DNA of 12,076 nt from NCBI GenBank assembly GCA_005879815.1, contig VBKA01000080.1, forward strand, positions 1 to 12,076. Direction: 5' to 3'. The DNA comes from Chloroflexota bacterium (GTDB lineage: Bacteria; Chloroflexota; Limnocylindria; QHBO01). The position numbers were made by a program, and so were the translations under genes. This document shows, one piece after another, positions 5,656 to 12,076 of the stretch. The notes beneath the pieces are model-generated. The model was not told the origin of the DNA. It saw only the letters and a program-made list of their open reading frames with translations, and made no database searches. Positions within the stretch are counted from its first letter, which is position 1. The number at the start of each line of letters is the position of its first letter.

Positions 5656-5661
5656 CGGCTC

Positions 5662-6999
5662 CTAGCGCCCGCCCAGCAGGCCGCGGAACGCATTGCCCGC
5701 CGGCAGGCGCCCGCCACCGATCGAGCGCACCAGGCGCTGCATCTCGCCGAACTGCTTGAGTAGCCGATTGACGTCGGCGGTCGAGGTGCCGCTGCCGCTC
5801 GCGATGCGGCGCCGCCGGCTGGCCTTGATGAGCTCCGGATGCTGGCGCTCCTCGACGGTCATGGAGTCGATGATCGCCTCGATGCGACGCAGCTCTCCGT
5901 TGTCGGCGGCCGCCTGCGCGGCCCCGGCCATCTGGCCGGCGCCGGGGATCATCTGGACCAGCTGGCCAATCGGCCCCAGCTTCTTGATCTGCTGCAGCTG
6001 GCCCCGGAAGTCCTCGAGGCTGAAGCGCGCCTCCATCATGCGTTGGGCGACCCGCTCGGCCTCCTCGCGGTCAACGCTCTCCTGCACGCGCTCGACCAGC
6101 GACAGCACGTCCCCCATGCCCAGGATCCGCTGCGCCAGTCGGTCGGGATGGAATGCCTCGAGGCCATCGGGCCGCTCGCCGGTGCCGAGGTACACGATGG
6201 GGATGCCGGTGACGCTGCGGATGGAGAGCGCGGCGCCGCCTCGTGCGTCGCCATCCATCTTGGTCAGCACCAGCCCGGTGAGCGGCAACCGGGCGTGGAA
6301 CGCCTCGGCGACCCGCACCGCTTCCTGCCCTGTCATGGCGTCCACGACCAGCAGGGTCTCCGAGGGCGTCACCGCGCCGGCGATGCGCACCAGCTCGTCC
6401 ATCATCGCGTCGTCGACGTGGAGACGCCCGGCCGTGTCGAGGATGACGAGATCCTTGCCACCCTTCCGGGCTGCCTCCAGCCCGGAACGCGCGACTTCGA
6501 GGGCTGGGGTCCTGGCCGGGCGCGAATGCACCTCGATGCCGATCTGATCGCCGAGCTGCACGAGCTGGTCGACAGCCGCCGGCCGGTACACGTCGGCGGC
6601 CACCAGCAGCGGCCGTCTCCCTTCCTTGCGCAGGCGGACCGCCAGCTTGGCGACGGTGGTCGTCTTTCCCGACCCCTGCAGGCCGACGAGCATGAGGACC
6701 GATGGACGGCCTCCCAGCGCGAGCTGCCGACGCTCGCCGCCGAGAGTCGCGACGAGCTCGTCGTGCACGATCTTCACGACCTGCTGTCCTGGATTCAGCC
6801 CGGTTAGCAGGTCGGCGCCCAGGGCGTGCTCGCGGACACGCGCCACGAACTCCTTGACAACGCGGAAGTTCACGTCCGCTTCGAGCAACGCCAGACGGAT
6901 CTCGCGCAGCGCGACGTCGAGATCCGCCTCGGTGATCCTGGCTTTGCCGCGCAGAAGGTCGACCACGCCCTGCAGCCGGGCGCTCAGAGATTCGAACAT
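5662..6999 (-). CDS. ffh: Signal recognition particle GTPase Ffh (SRP54)
   Basis: Ffh binds 4.5S/SRP RNA and signal sequences emerging from the ribosome and delivers the complex to FtsY at the membrane. The 445-residue length is typical. The N domain (residues 1-95) has ALLEADVNFRVVK. The G domain carries GLQGSGKTT (106-114), DVYRPAA (136-142), DTAGR (188-192) and TKMDGDARGG (246-255). The M domain follows (about 300-445), with KKLGPIGQLVQMIPG forming the finger-loop region and RRRRIASGSGTS forming the SRP-RNA-binding helix-turn-helix. The M domain has only about seven Met, and the usual KMM-rich tail is reduced to FGEMQRLVRSI. The gene follows ftsY after 115 bp with a candidate promoter. A weak GAGAG lies before the ATG. 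Confidence 0.98.
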   Translation of the reverse strand: MFESLSARLQGVVDLLRGKARITEADLDVALREIRLALLEADVNFRVVKEFVARVREHALGADLLTGLNPGQQVVKIVHDELVATLGGERRQLALGGRPSVLMLVGLQGSGKTTTVAKLAVRLRKEGRRPLLVAADVYRPAAVDQLVQLGDQIGIEVHSRPARTPALEVARSGLEAARKGGKDLVILDTAGRLHVDDAMMDELVRIAGAVTPSETLLVVDAMTGQEAVRVAEAFHARLPLTGLVLTKMDGDARGGAALSIRSVTGIPIVYLGTGERPDGLEAFHPDRLAQRILGMGDVLSLVERVQESVDREEAERVAQRMMEARFSLEDFRGQLQQIKKLGPIGQLVQMIPGAGQMAGAAQAAADNGELRRIEAIIDSMTVEERQHPELIKASRRRRIASGSGTSTADVNRLLKQFGEMQRLVRSIGGGRLPAGNAFRGLLGGR

Positions 7000-7035
7000 T
7001 GGCTCTCGCTAGGGACGCTCGGGGTGGCGCCACGC

Positions 7036-7065
7036 GCGCCGACAGCTTTGCTGCCGCCCCGGCGC
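7036..7065 (-). other. Nested hairpin in the ffh leader
   Basis: On the minus strand GCGCCG and CGGCGC form an outer perfect 6-bp stem around an inner GCAGC/GCTGT stem (with one G-U pair) closed by AAA. It lies just after the predicted ffh transcription start. No T-run follows, so it is not a canonical terminator for ftsY. GC-rich sequence makes chance hairpins common, so a role is speculative. Confidence 0.25.
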
Positions 7066-7078
7066 GAAACGGCTGCCC

Positions 7079-7107
7079 ATCCTACTACCCCACCCCTGGG
7101 GCGGCAA
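7079..7107 (-). promoter_or_regulatory. Candidate sigma70-type promoter for ffh
   Basis: TTGCCG (7102-7107) and TAGGAT (7079-7084) are separated by 17 bp on the minus strand, each matching its consensus hexamer in four of six positions. Predicted start is near 7072, giving a leader of about 70 nt. It lies in the ftsY-ffh gap, and its -35 is almost the same as that of the rplS promoter (TTGCCC), which mildly supports both. It is weaker than the rplS promoter. Confidence 0.4.
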
Positions 7108-7114
7108 CGACGCC

Positions 7115-8119
7115 TCAGGCCGCCAGCAGCCACTCCACGTAGGCGTTGGCGTCGAACGGGGCGAGATCCTCGATACCCTCGCCCACGCCCACGAAGACGA
7201 TCGGGAGCCGTAGCCGATCGGCGATGGCCACCGCGATGCCGCCCTTGGCCGTCCCATCCAGCTTGGTGAGGATGACGCCAGTCACCCCCGCTTCCTGGCT
7301 AAAGGCCTCGGCCTGGGCGAGCCCGTTCTGCCCGGTCGTCGCGTCCAGCACGAGGAGCACGTGCCGCGGTTGGCCGGGCAGGCGCCGCTCCACGACGCGC
7401 CGGATCTTTCCGAGCTCGGCCATCAGCTGGGTCTTGTTCTGGAGGCGTCCCGCGGTGTCGATCAGGACCGCGTCGAGGCCTCGCGATTCGGCGGCCGTCA
7501 CCGCATCGAAGGCGACGGCGCCCGGGTCCGCGCCGGTGCGCTGGGCGATGACCAGCGTCCCGAGCTGCTCGCCCCAGATGCGCAGCTGCTCGATGGCCGC
7601 TGCCCGGAACGTGTCAGCTGCGGCCAGCGCGATGGTGCGGCCGTCGCGCTGCAGGCGCGCGGCGAGCTTTGCAATCGTCGTCGTCTTGCCGCTGCCGTTG
7701 ACGCCGATGAAGAGCAGCACCGCCGGGGGCGGCCCCAGCTCGAAGCCGCTCGCTCCAGCGCCTGACAGGCGATCGCGGATCTCATCGGCCAGGACAGAAC
7801 GAGCCAGGTCGGCGTCCCGACCGCCCGCCTTGGCGTAACGCGTTCGGGCGCCATCCACGACCTCGAGCGTGGTCGTGGGCCCGACGTCGCCGGCGATGAG
7901 CGCCTCCTCGATCTCGTCCCAGGTCGCATCACTTGCCCCCGCTGCCGAACCGAAGATGCGGCGCAATCGTGCTCCGAGGCCCGAAGGCCGTGCTCGCAGG
8001 CCGAGGCCGCCCAAGCCTCCAGGCGCTCGCGCCGGGCGTGGCATCGTCGCCGGGAGGAGCACCTCGCCTGGATTCGAGGATGGCCCCGCGTTGCCACCGC
8101 GCTGGCGCCGGTCGAACAT
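7115..8119 (-). CDS. ftsY: SRP receptor GTPase FtsY
   Basis: FtsY is the membrane-associated receptor that pairs with Ffh through their NG domains to hand ribosomes to the translocon. Within 334 residues the G domain shows GVNGSGKTTT (139-148), AADTFRAAA (167-175), DTAGR (221-225), TKLDGTAKGG (285-294) and the C-terminal GVGEGIEDLAPF. The N domain is about 47-115 (WDEIEEALIAGDVG). The long acidic A domain of E. coli FtsY is absent. The first roughly 45 residues are Gly/Pro/Arg-rich, followed by GLGARLRRIFG, which could serve as a basic amphipathic membrane contact. The ATG at 8119 shares one base with the smc stop (TGATG), and GAGG lies 10 nt upstream. A second ATG at 8044 (Met26) is a possible alternative start. 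Confidence 0.97.
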   Translation of the reverse strand: MFDRRQRGGNAGPSSNPGEVLLPATMPRPARAPGGLGGLGLRARPSGLGARLRRIFGSAAGASDATWDEIEEALIAGDVGPTTTLEVVDGARTRYAKAGGRDADLARSVLADEIRDRLSGAGASGFELGPPPAVLLFIGVNGSGKTTTIAKLAARLQRDGRTIALAAADTFRAAAIEQLRIWGEQLGTLVIAQRTGADPGAVAFDAVTAAESRGLDAVLIDTAGRLQNKTQLMAELGKIRRVVERRLPGQPRHVLLVLDATTGQNGLAQAEAFSQEAGVTGVILTKLDGTAKGGIAVAIADRLRLPIVFVGVGEGIEDLAPFDANAYVEWLLAA

Positions 8120-11100
8120 CAGGCGTTGGCCTCGACGGGTAGGTCCGCGAAACGCAGGGAGACGACGCGGGATACCGCGGCATCGGTCATGGTCACCCCG
8201 TAGATCGTGTCGGCCACCTCGATCGTGGCGCGGTTGTGCGTGATGACCACGAAATCGATGGTGTCGGAGAGTTTGCGCAGCGCCTGCGCGAAGCGCCCGA
8301 TGTTCGCCTCGTCGAGCGCGGCATCGACCTCGTCCAGGATGCAGAACGGCACTGGATTGACACTGAGCATGGCGAAGAGGAGTGCCACGCCGGTCAATGC
8401 CCGTTCGCCTCCCGAGAGCATCGCAAGGCGTTGTGGCCGCTTGCCTGGGGGGCGGACGACGATCTCGATGCCACCCGGGGCGTTCACCTCGTCGCCATCG
8501 ACGGTCTCCAGCGAGGCGGAACCCCCCGCGAAGAGGAGCTGGACGAATTCGTCGAAGGCCGCCCCGATGGCACCGAAGGCCACGGCGAAGCGCTCATTGA
8601 TGTCCGCGTCGAGCCGGCCGATGAGCTCACGGGTCGCGTTGATCGCGCCGCGCAGGTCGGTCTCCTGCCCCGAGAGCGCCTCCAGCCGCGCGGCGTGCTC
8701 ACGATGCTCCTCGACGGCGAATGGATTGACCGATCCGATCTGGTTCAGCAGCCGCCGAATACGCCGCAGCTCAACCTCCACGGCCGCCGTGTCGAGAGCG
8801 GCGATCTCGGCAGCCAGCTCGGTGTCGGCCGCCTCCGAACGTGGGGAGTCATCGCTGGCGCGTGCAGGGGCATCCGAGCCTGCAATATCCAAGCTGAAGG
8901 CCTCCAGGGCGACCTCGCGTTCGCGCGCAAGGGCGGCCAACGCCTCGTCGTGGCGCGACACCTCGACCGCAGCCGCCTGGTGGACTCGATCGAGCTCTGC
9001 CAGCTTCCCGCCCGCTCCGGAATCCTGCCGTTCGAGCCTCAACAGCTCGGCGCGCAGCTGTTCGCGCCTGCCGTCGGCCTCCTCCCGTCGGGATGCTGCA
9101 AGCTGCTCGTTGCTCCGAGCCGTGCCAAGAGCGGCCTCCAGCGACTCGCGATCCCCCGTGAGCGCGGCGATCGCGGTCTCGGCATCGCGCGCAGCCTGCT
9201 CCAACGACTCGCGCCTGGCGAGCACCGTAGCTTCGCGACGCCGCGCGCCGACCATCCCCCGTTCGAGCTCGTCGGCGCGGCTTCGGGCGAGCTGCCAAGC
9301 GTCGCGTGCTTCCTTGCGTGCCGTCGCGGCCGCTTCACGGTTCTCGCGAGCGCGCGTCACGCGGACCTCGCGATCCGTGCCTTCCGCGCTCCCCGTCTCG
9401 TCGCGATCTGCCTCTGCCGATCCATCTTCCTCTGCGATCGGGATGGCCAGCTCGGTGAGCGACTGGGTAAGCAGCGTCTCTTCACCGGCGGCGCGTTCGA
9501 GCGCACGGTCGGCCGCGTCGGCCCCGGATGCCACCCGACGGGCCTCGGCATCGGCGGCGTCCGCCAGGCGCTGGGCCTCGGCGCGGCGGCGTTCGGCGGC
9601 GGCGGCGGAGGCGACCGCCGCGGCCGCAGCGTCAGCGGCCCGGGCGTATGCGGGTTCCAGGATCGTCAGTTCCTCGGCGATCCGGCGCCGTCGTGCGACC
9701 TGGCGGGCCGCGTTGCCGCCAGGCGGATCCGCCCGCCCGCGCAGGGCGACGAGCCCGCGCCCATCGGCCAGATCACCCTCGACCGTCACCGCCGACCAAC
9801 CGGCGGGAAGATTCCGCCATCCCGCGAGCAGCGCGCCGAGGTCCGGCGCCACCGCCACCCGCGCGAAGATGCCCGGGATCTCGCCGCCACCGATCCATTC
9901 GGCCAGCGTCTGACGCGCCCCGACCGCAACCAGCCCGCGTTGCCGCTCGGCCGCTTCCGGCGGCCGCCGACCATCGAGGAGCCGCACGGTGCCGCTGGCG
10001 TCGGCGGTCGCCGATCCGGGGTCAGCATCGCGCCACAGCAGCGCCTCGCTCAGCTCGCCGCCGATGACCGCCTCGACCGCCGGCCAAGCGGCATCGGGCG
10101 CGCGCACGGCGTCAATCAACGAGCGCCAGCCGGATGCAACGAGGCGCTCGCCAATGGCGCCAGACCGCTCCGCACGCTCCGTCAGGGCTTCCAGCTCCGC
10201 CTGCGCCGCCGCCACCCGTTCGGCCACGGCGGTGGCGTCCGTCCGGGCCAGGTTCGCGTCGTGATGCGCAGCGTCGCTGGCCGCCCGCGCGTCCGCGAGC
10301 GACCGCCGGGCGGCATCCGCCATCTGTCGTGCCTCAACGGCGACGGCTTGCGCCAGCTCGGCTGCAGACTGGGCCTCCCGGAGCTCGGAACGTGTCCTGT
10401 CCAGCTCCAGCTCGATCCGCTCCCGCTTCGCCGCTCGATCCGCCGCGGCCTCGCGCCGCCTGGCCTCGCCGGCGAGCCGCTCGGCGTCCCGCGTTCGGGC
10501 CGCGGCCAGGGCATCCTCCGCAGCAATCAGCTCGGCATCCGCCGCAGCCAATGCGTCCGCGGCGCTCTGCCATGTTCGCTCCGCGGCAATCCCGGCATCC
10601 AGCGCCGCATCCAACCCTGCGGCCAGCTCGCGATCCTCGGGGGGCTCCGCAGGCAGACTCTCCTCAGCGCCTAGAGCGTCGAGGTCCGCGCGTGCCGAGG
10701 TGATGCGTGCGAGTAAGTCGCTCGTGCGCGCGTCGAGCGCCTCGCTGCGGCTCTCGAGGCGAATCACCGCCTCGCGCGTCACCTCGCGCGACGCGGCCGC
10801 TTCCCGCGCGGACCGCTCGGCCTCCCAGTAACGCGCCTCGGCGTCGGCCATGGCCGCCCGTCCGGCGGCGAGCTCCGCGCGCAGCGCCTCGGCGGCGGCC
10901 TGCGCGGCGGCCTCCCGTCGGCGAGCATCGCCGAGCGCCTCCCGCAGGCCGCGCTCACGCCGGCGATGCCCCTCCTGCACGAGCGCGCGGGCCTTACGGC
11001 CGAGCAGGTCATGCTCCTGCTGGTGCTCGGCCTGCAGCGCGAGGCGCCGGACCTGCGGCCGGAGCTCCCCGAGCAGGTCGCTGACGCGCGTCAGGTTCTC

Positions 11101-11658
11101 CTCGGCCCGGCCAAGGCGGCCGAGTGACTCGTTCTTGCGGACCTGCAGGTTCTTGACGCCGGCCGCTTCCTCGAACAGCTGGCGTCGCTCTTCCGGCCGC
11201 AGCGACAAGGCGGCATCCACGGTCCCCTGGCCAACGATGACCAAGGAGCTCGGGCCAAGCTGACCTCCGGCCAGCAGCTCCACCAGGTCACGGAGCCGAA
11301 CCCGCGCCCCGTTGACCAGGTATTCCGCCTCGCCCGACCGGTAGGCCCGTCGACCGACGGTCACCTCCGCAAAGTCGATCGGCAGCCAGCCGTCGGCATT
11401 GTCGAGGGTCATCACCACCTCGGCGAGGCCGGTCGGTTTGCGCTGCTGGCTGCCAGCGAAGATGACATCGTCGGCGCGCCGGGTGCGCAGCGATCGGTTG
11501 GACTGCTCCCCGAGCACCCAGCGCACGGCGTCGGCCATGTTCGACTTGCCGCTGCCGTTGGGGCCGATGACCGCATTGACCCCGGGCTCGAACACAAAAC
11601 GGGTGGGTTCGACGAAGGTCTTGAAGCCGTGAAGACGGAGCTCTCGGAGTCTGCTCAC
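8119..11658 (-). CDS. smc: Chromosome partition protein SMC
   Basis: SMC dimers with ScpA/ScpB extrude DNA loops and compact the chromosome. From the GTG at 11658 the protein has 1179 residues, normal for the family. The N-terminal head starts at LRELRLHGFKTFVEPT and carries Walker A GPNGSGKS (32-39) and GQGTVDAALSLRPEERR (143-159). A first coiled coil runs to about 500, the hinge is about 505-650 (GWRSLIDAV to GRADPPGG), and the second coil runs to about 1010. The C-terminal head carries LSGGERAL (1081-1088), FCILDEVDAALDEAN (Walker B Asp1109) and VVITHNRATIEVAD. The frame is open to 11820, but that would overlap rnc and add unrelated sequence. The GTG immediately before SRLRELRLHGF is the family start. 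It lies 37 bp after rnc, without a clear Shine-Dalgarno. The coils are interrupted by Pro/Asp/Ser-rich stretches near 331-344, 738-765 and 922-945. Confidence 0.98.
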   Translation of the reverse strand: MSRLRELRLHGFKTFVEPTRFVFEPGVNAVIGPNGSGKSNMADAVRWVLGEQSNRSLRTRRADDVIFAGSQQRKPTGLAEVVMTLDNADGWLPIDFAEVTVGRRAYRSGEAEYLVNGARVRLRDLVELLAGGQLGPSSLVIVGQGTVDAALSLRPEERRQLFEEAAGVKNLQVRKNESLGRLGRAEENLTRVSDLLGELRPQVRRLALQAEHQQEHDLLGRKARALVQEGHRRRERGLREALGDARRREAAAQAAAEALRAELAAGRAAMADAEARYWEAERSAREAAASREVTREAVIRLESRSEALDARTSDLLARITSARADLDALGAEESLPAEPPEDRELAAGLDAALDAGIAAERTWQSAADALAAADAELIAAEDALAAARTRDAERLAGEARRREAAADRAAKRERIELELDRTRSELREAQSAAELAQAVAVEARQMADAARRSLADARAASDAAHHDANLARTDATAVAERVAAAQAELEALTERAERSGAIGERLVASGWRSLIDAVRAPDAAWPAVEAVIGGELSEALLWRDADPGSATADASGTVRLLDGRRPPEAAERQRGLVAVGARQTLAEWIGGGEIPGIFARVAVAPDLGALLAGWRNLPAGWSAVTVEGDLADGRGLVALRGRADPPGGNAARQVARRRRIAEELTILEPAYARAADAAAAAVASAAAAERRRAEAQRLADAADAEARRVASGADAADRALERAAGEETLLTQSLTELAIPIAEEDGSAEADRDETGSAEGTDREVRVTRARENREAAATARKEARDAWQLARSRADELERGMVGARRREATVLARRESLEQAARDAETAIAALTGDRESLEAALGTARSNEQLAASRREEADGRREQLRAELLRLERQDSGAGGKLAELDRVHQAAAVEVSRHDEALAALAREREVALEAFSLDIAGSDAPARASDDSPRSEAADTELAAEIAALDTAAVEVELRRIRRLLNQIGSVNPFAVEEHREHAARLEALSGQETDLRGAINATRELIGRLDADINERFAVAFGAIGAAFDEFVQLLFAGGSASLETVDGDEVNAPGGIEIVVRPPGKRPQRLAMLSGGERALTGVALLFAMLSVNPVPFCILDEVDAALDEANIGRFAQALRKLSDTIDFVVITHNRATIEVADTIYGVTMTDAAVSRVVSLRFADLPVEANA

Positions 11659-11695
11659 CGGGCAGCGCCCAGTGGAGGAGATGCGGCGGACGTGG

Positions 11696-12076
11696 TCATG
11701 AGATCCGCGGCGACTCGTCGGAGCCGCCCCCGAGCGCGGGCTCGTCGCTCCCCGCGGCGAGCAGCTCGAGCGCCGCGCCGGCGGCCTGCTCCTCGGCGCG
11801 CTGCCGGCTGGATCCCTCACCGACCGCGAGGCGACGACCCTCGAGCACGGCCGCGACGGTGAACATCTGCTCGTGGGGTGGCCCGATCGCGCTCACCAGC
11901 TCGTAGAACGGCTTGGTGTGTCGGTAGCGCTGCGTCCATTCCTGCAAGCGGCTCTTGGCCGACTTCGGCGGTGCCGCCTCACCGGGCGCATCCAGCCGCT
12001 CGCCGAAGAGCCGTCGCAGCCACAGACGAGTGGCTTCCATCCCCTCGGAGAGGAAGAGGGCCCCGGCGACCGCCTC
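11696..12076 (-). CDS. rnc: Ribonuclease III, C-terminal part (5' cut by window edge)
   Basis: RNase III cuts double-stranded RNA in rRNA and mRNA processing. Only the last 126 residues are visible. Reading from the edge gives EAVAGALFLSEGMEATR, the end of the catalytic domain; its first residue is the conserved Glu of the family motif E-A-x-x-G-A. The double-stranded RNA-binding domain follows: PKSAKSRLQEWTQRY, KPFYELVSAIGPPHEQMF, then SSRQRAEEQAAGAALELL, in which the usual KK of the SKKxAE contact is RQ-R. The protein ends with a short Gly/Ser/Asp tail. The ATG at 12040 is internal, since the catalytic helix lies upstream. It is followed 37 bp later by smc, the classic rnc-smc-ftsY order. 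Confidence 0.96.
   Translation of the reverse strand, partial: EAVAGALFLSEGMEATRLWLRRLFGERLDAPGEAAPPKSAKSRLQEWTQRYRHTKPFYELVSAIGPPHEQMFTVAAVLEGRRLAVGEGSSRQRAEEQAAGAALELLAAGSDEPALGGGSDESPRIS

Noticed and set aside
4315..5763. 482-codon open frame on the plus strand
   Set aside because: Antisense to the DUF3352-like gene and the end of ffh. The product has no signal, domain or sensible composition, while the minus-strand frame has an anchor and internal repeats.
6071..7033. 320-codon minus-strand frame overlapping ffh
   Set aside because: It is the out-of-frame shadow of ffh with Arg/Ala-rich sequence and no domain.
8236..10674. 812-codon open frame on the plus strand
   Set aside because: It is fully antisense to smc, whose head, hinge and ATPase motifs are certain. 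Long antisense frames are expected at this GC content, and the product is Arg/Gly/Pro-rich with no domain.
11659..11820. N-terminal extension of SMC starting at 11820
   Set aside because: It would overlap the RNase III dsRNA-binding domain in another frame, and the family start is at the GTG before SRLRELRLHGF.
1..12076. tRNA, rRNA, SRP RNA, CRISPR arrays, insertion sequences or defence genes
   Set aside because: I looked for tRNA-like T-loops, the SRP RNA core, regularly spaced repeats, transposase motifs and defence-type domains and saw none. Nearly all bases are accounted for by housekeeping genes.

Overview
The window is a GC-rich (clearly above 60% by eye), tightly packed housekeeping region. 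All genes but one lie on the minus strand, so it reads from the right edge to the left. Genome type: a Gram-positive-like, high-GC bacterium. My best guess is Chloroflexota (a Limnocylindria/Ellin6529-like lineage). The reasons are the SMC head with a GWLPIDF block, a DUF3352-type membrane-anchored protein, khpA directly after rpsP, and a transglycosylase with AYYQG in place of AYNAG. A deep-branching actinobacterium is the main alternative, because it would share much of the gene order, the tailed S16 and the PAG motif in TrmD.

Layout in transcription order: (1) The right edge holds the 3' part of rnc (RNase III, cut by the window), then smc and ftsY; smc and ftsY overlap by one base. (2) A 115-bp gap carries a candidate promoter, followed by ffh, a DUF3352-like anchored protein, rpsP (TTG start), khpA, rimM (apparently a CTG start) and trmD, with gaps or overlaps of -4 to 35 bp. 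A 22-codon ORF overlaps the end of trmD. (3) The only other long gap, about 270 bp, holds the best promoter in the window (extended -10) and a roughly 110-nt leader with two small perfect hairpins in front of rplS. After rplS come rnhB and yraN. (4) The left edge holds the 3' end of a lytic transglycosylase gene on the plus strand; its visible part begins at the catalytic Glu codon, and it converges on yraN with only 10 bp between them.

The genes work together in producing and localising proteins. FtsY and Ffh are the two GTPases of the SRP targeting pathway. S16, L19, RimM and KhpA belong to ribosome assembly or RNA binding. TrmD makes m1G37 in tRNA and so protects reading frame. RNase III and RNase HII process RNA and RNA/DNA hybrids. 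SMC compacts chromosomes. The DUF3352 protein is the one member without a known role.

I found no mobile element, CRISPR array, tRNA, rRNA or defence system. The points most worth a second look are the 13-residue in-frame gap near the start of TrmD, the apparent CTG start of RimM, the internally duplicated DUF3352 protein inside the SRP/ribosome operon, and the rplS promoter plus leader.
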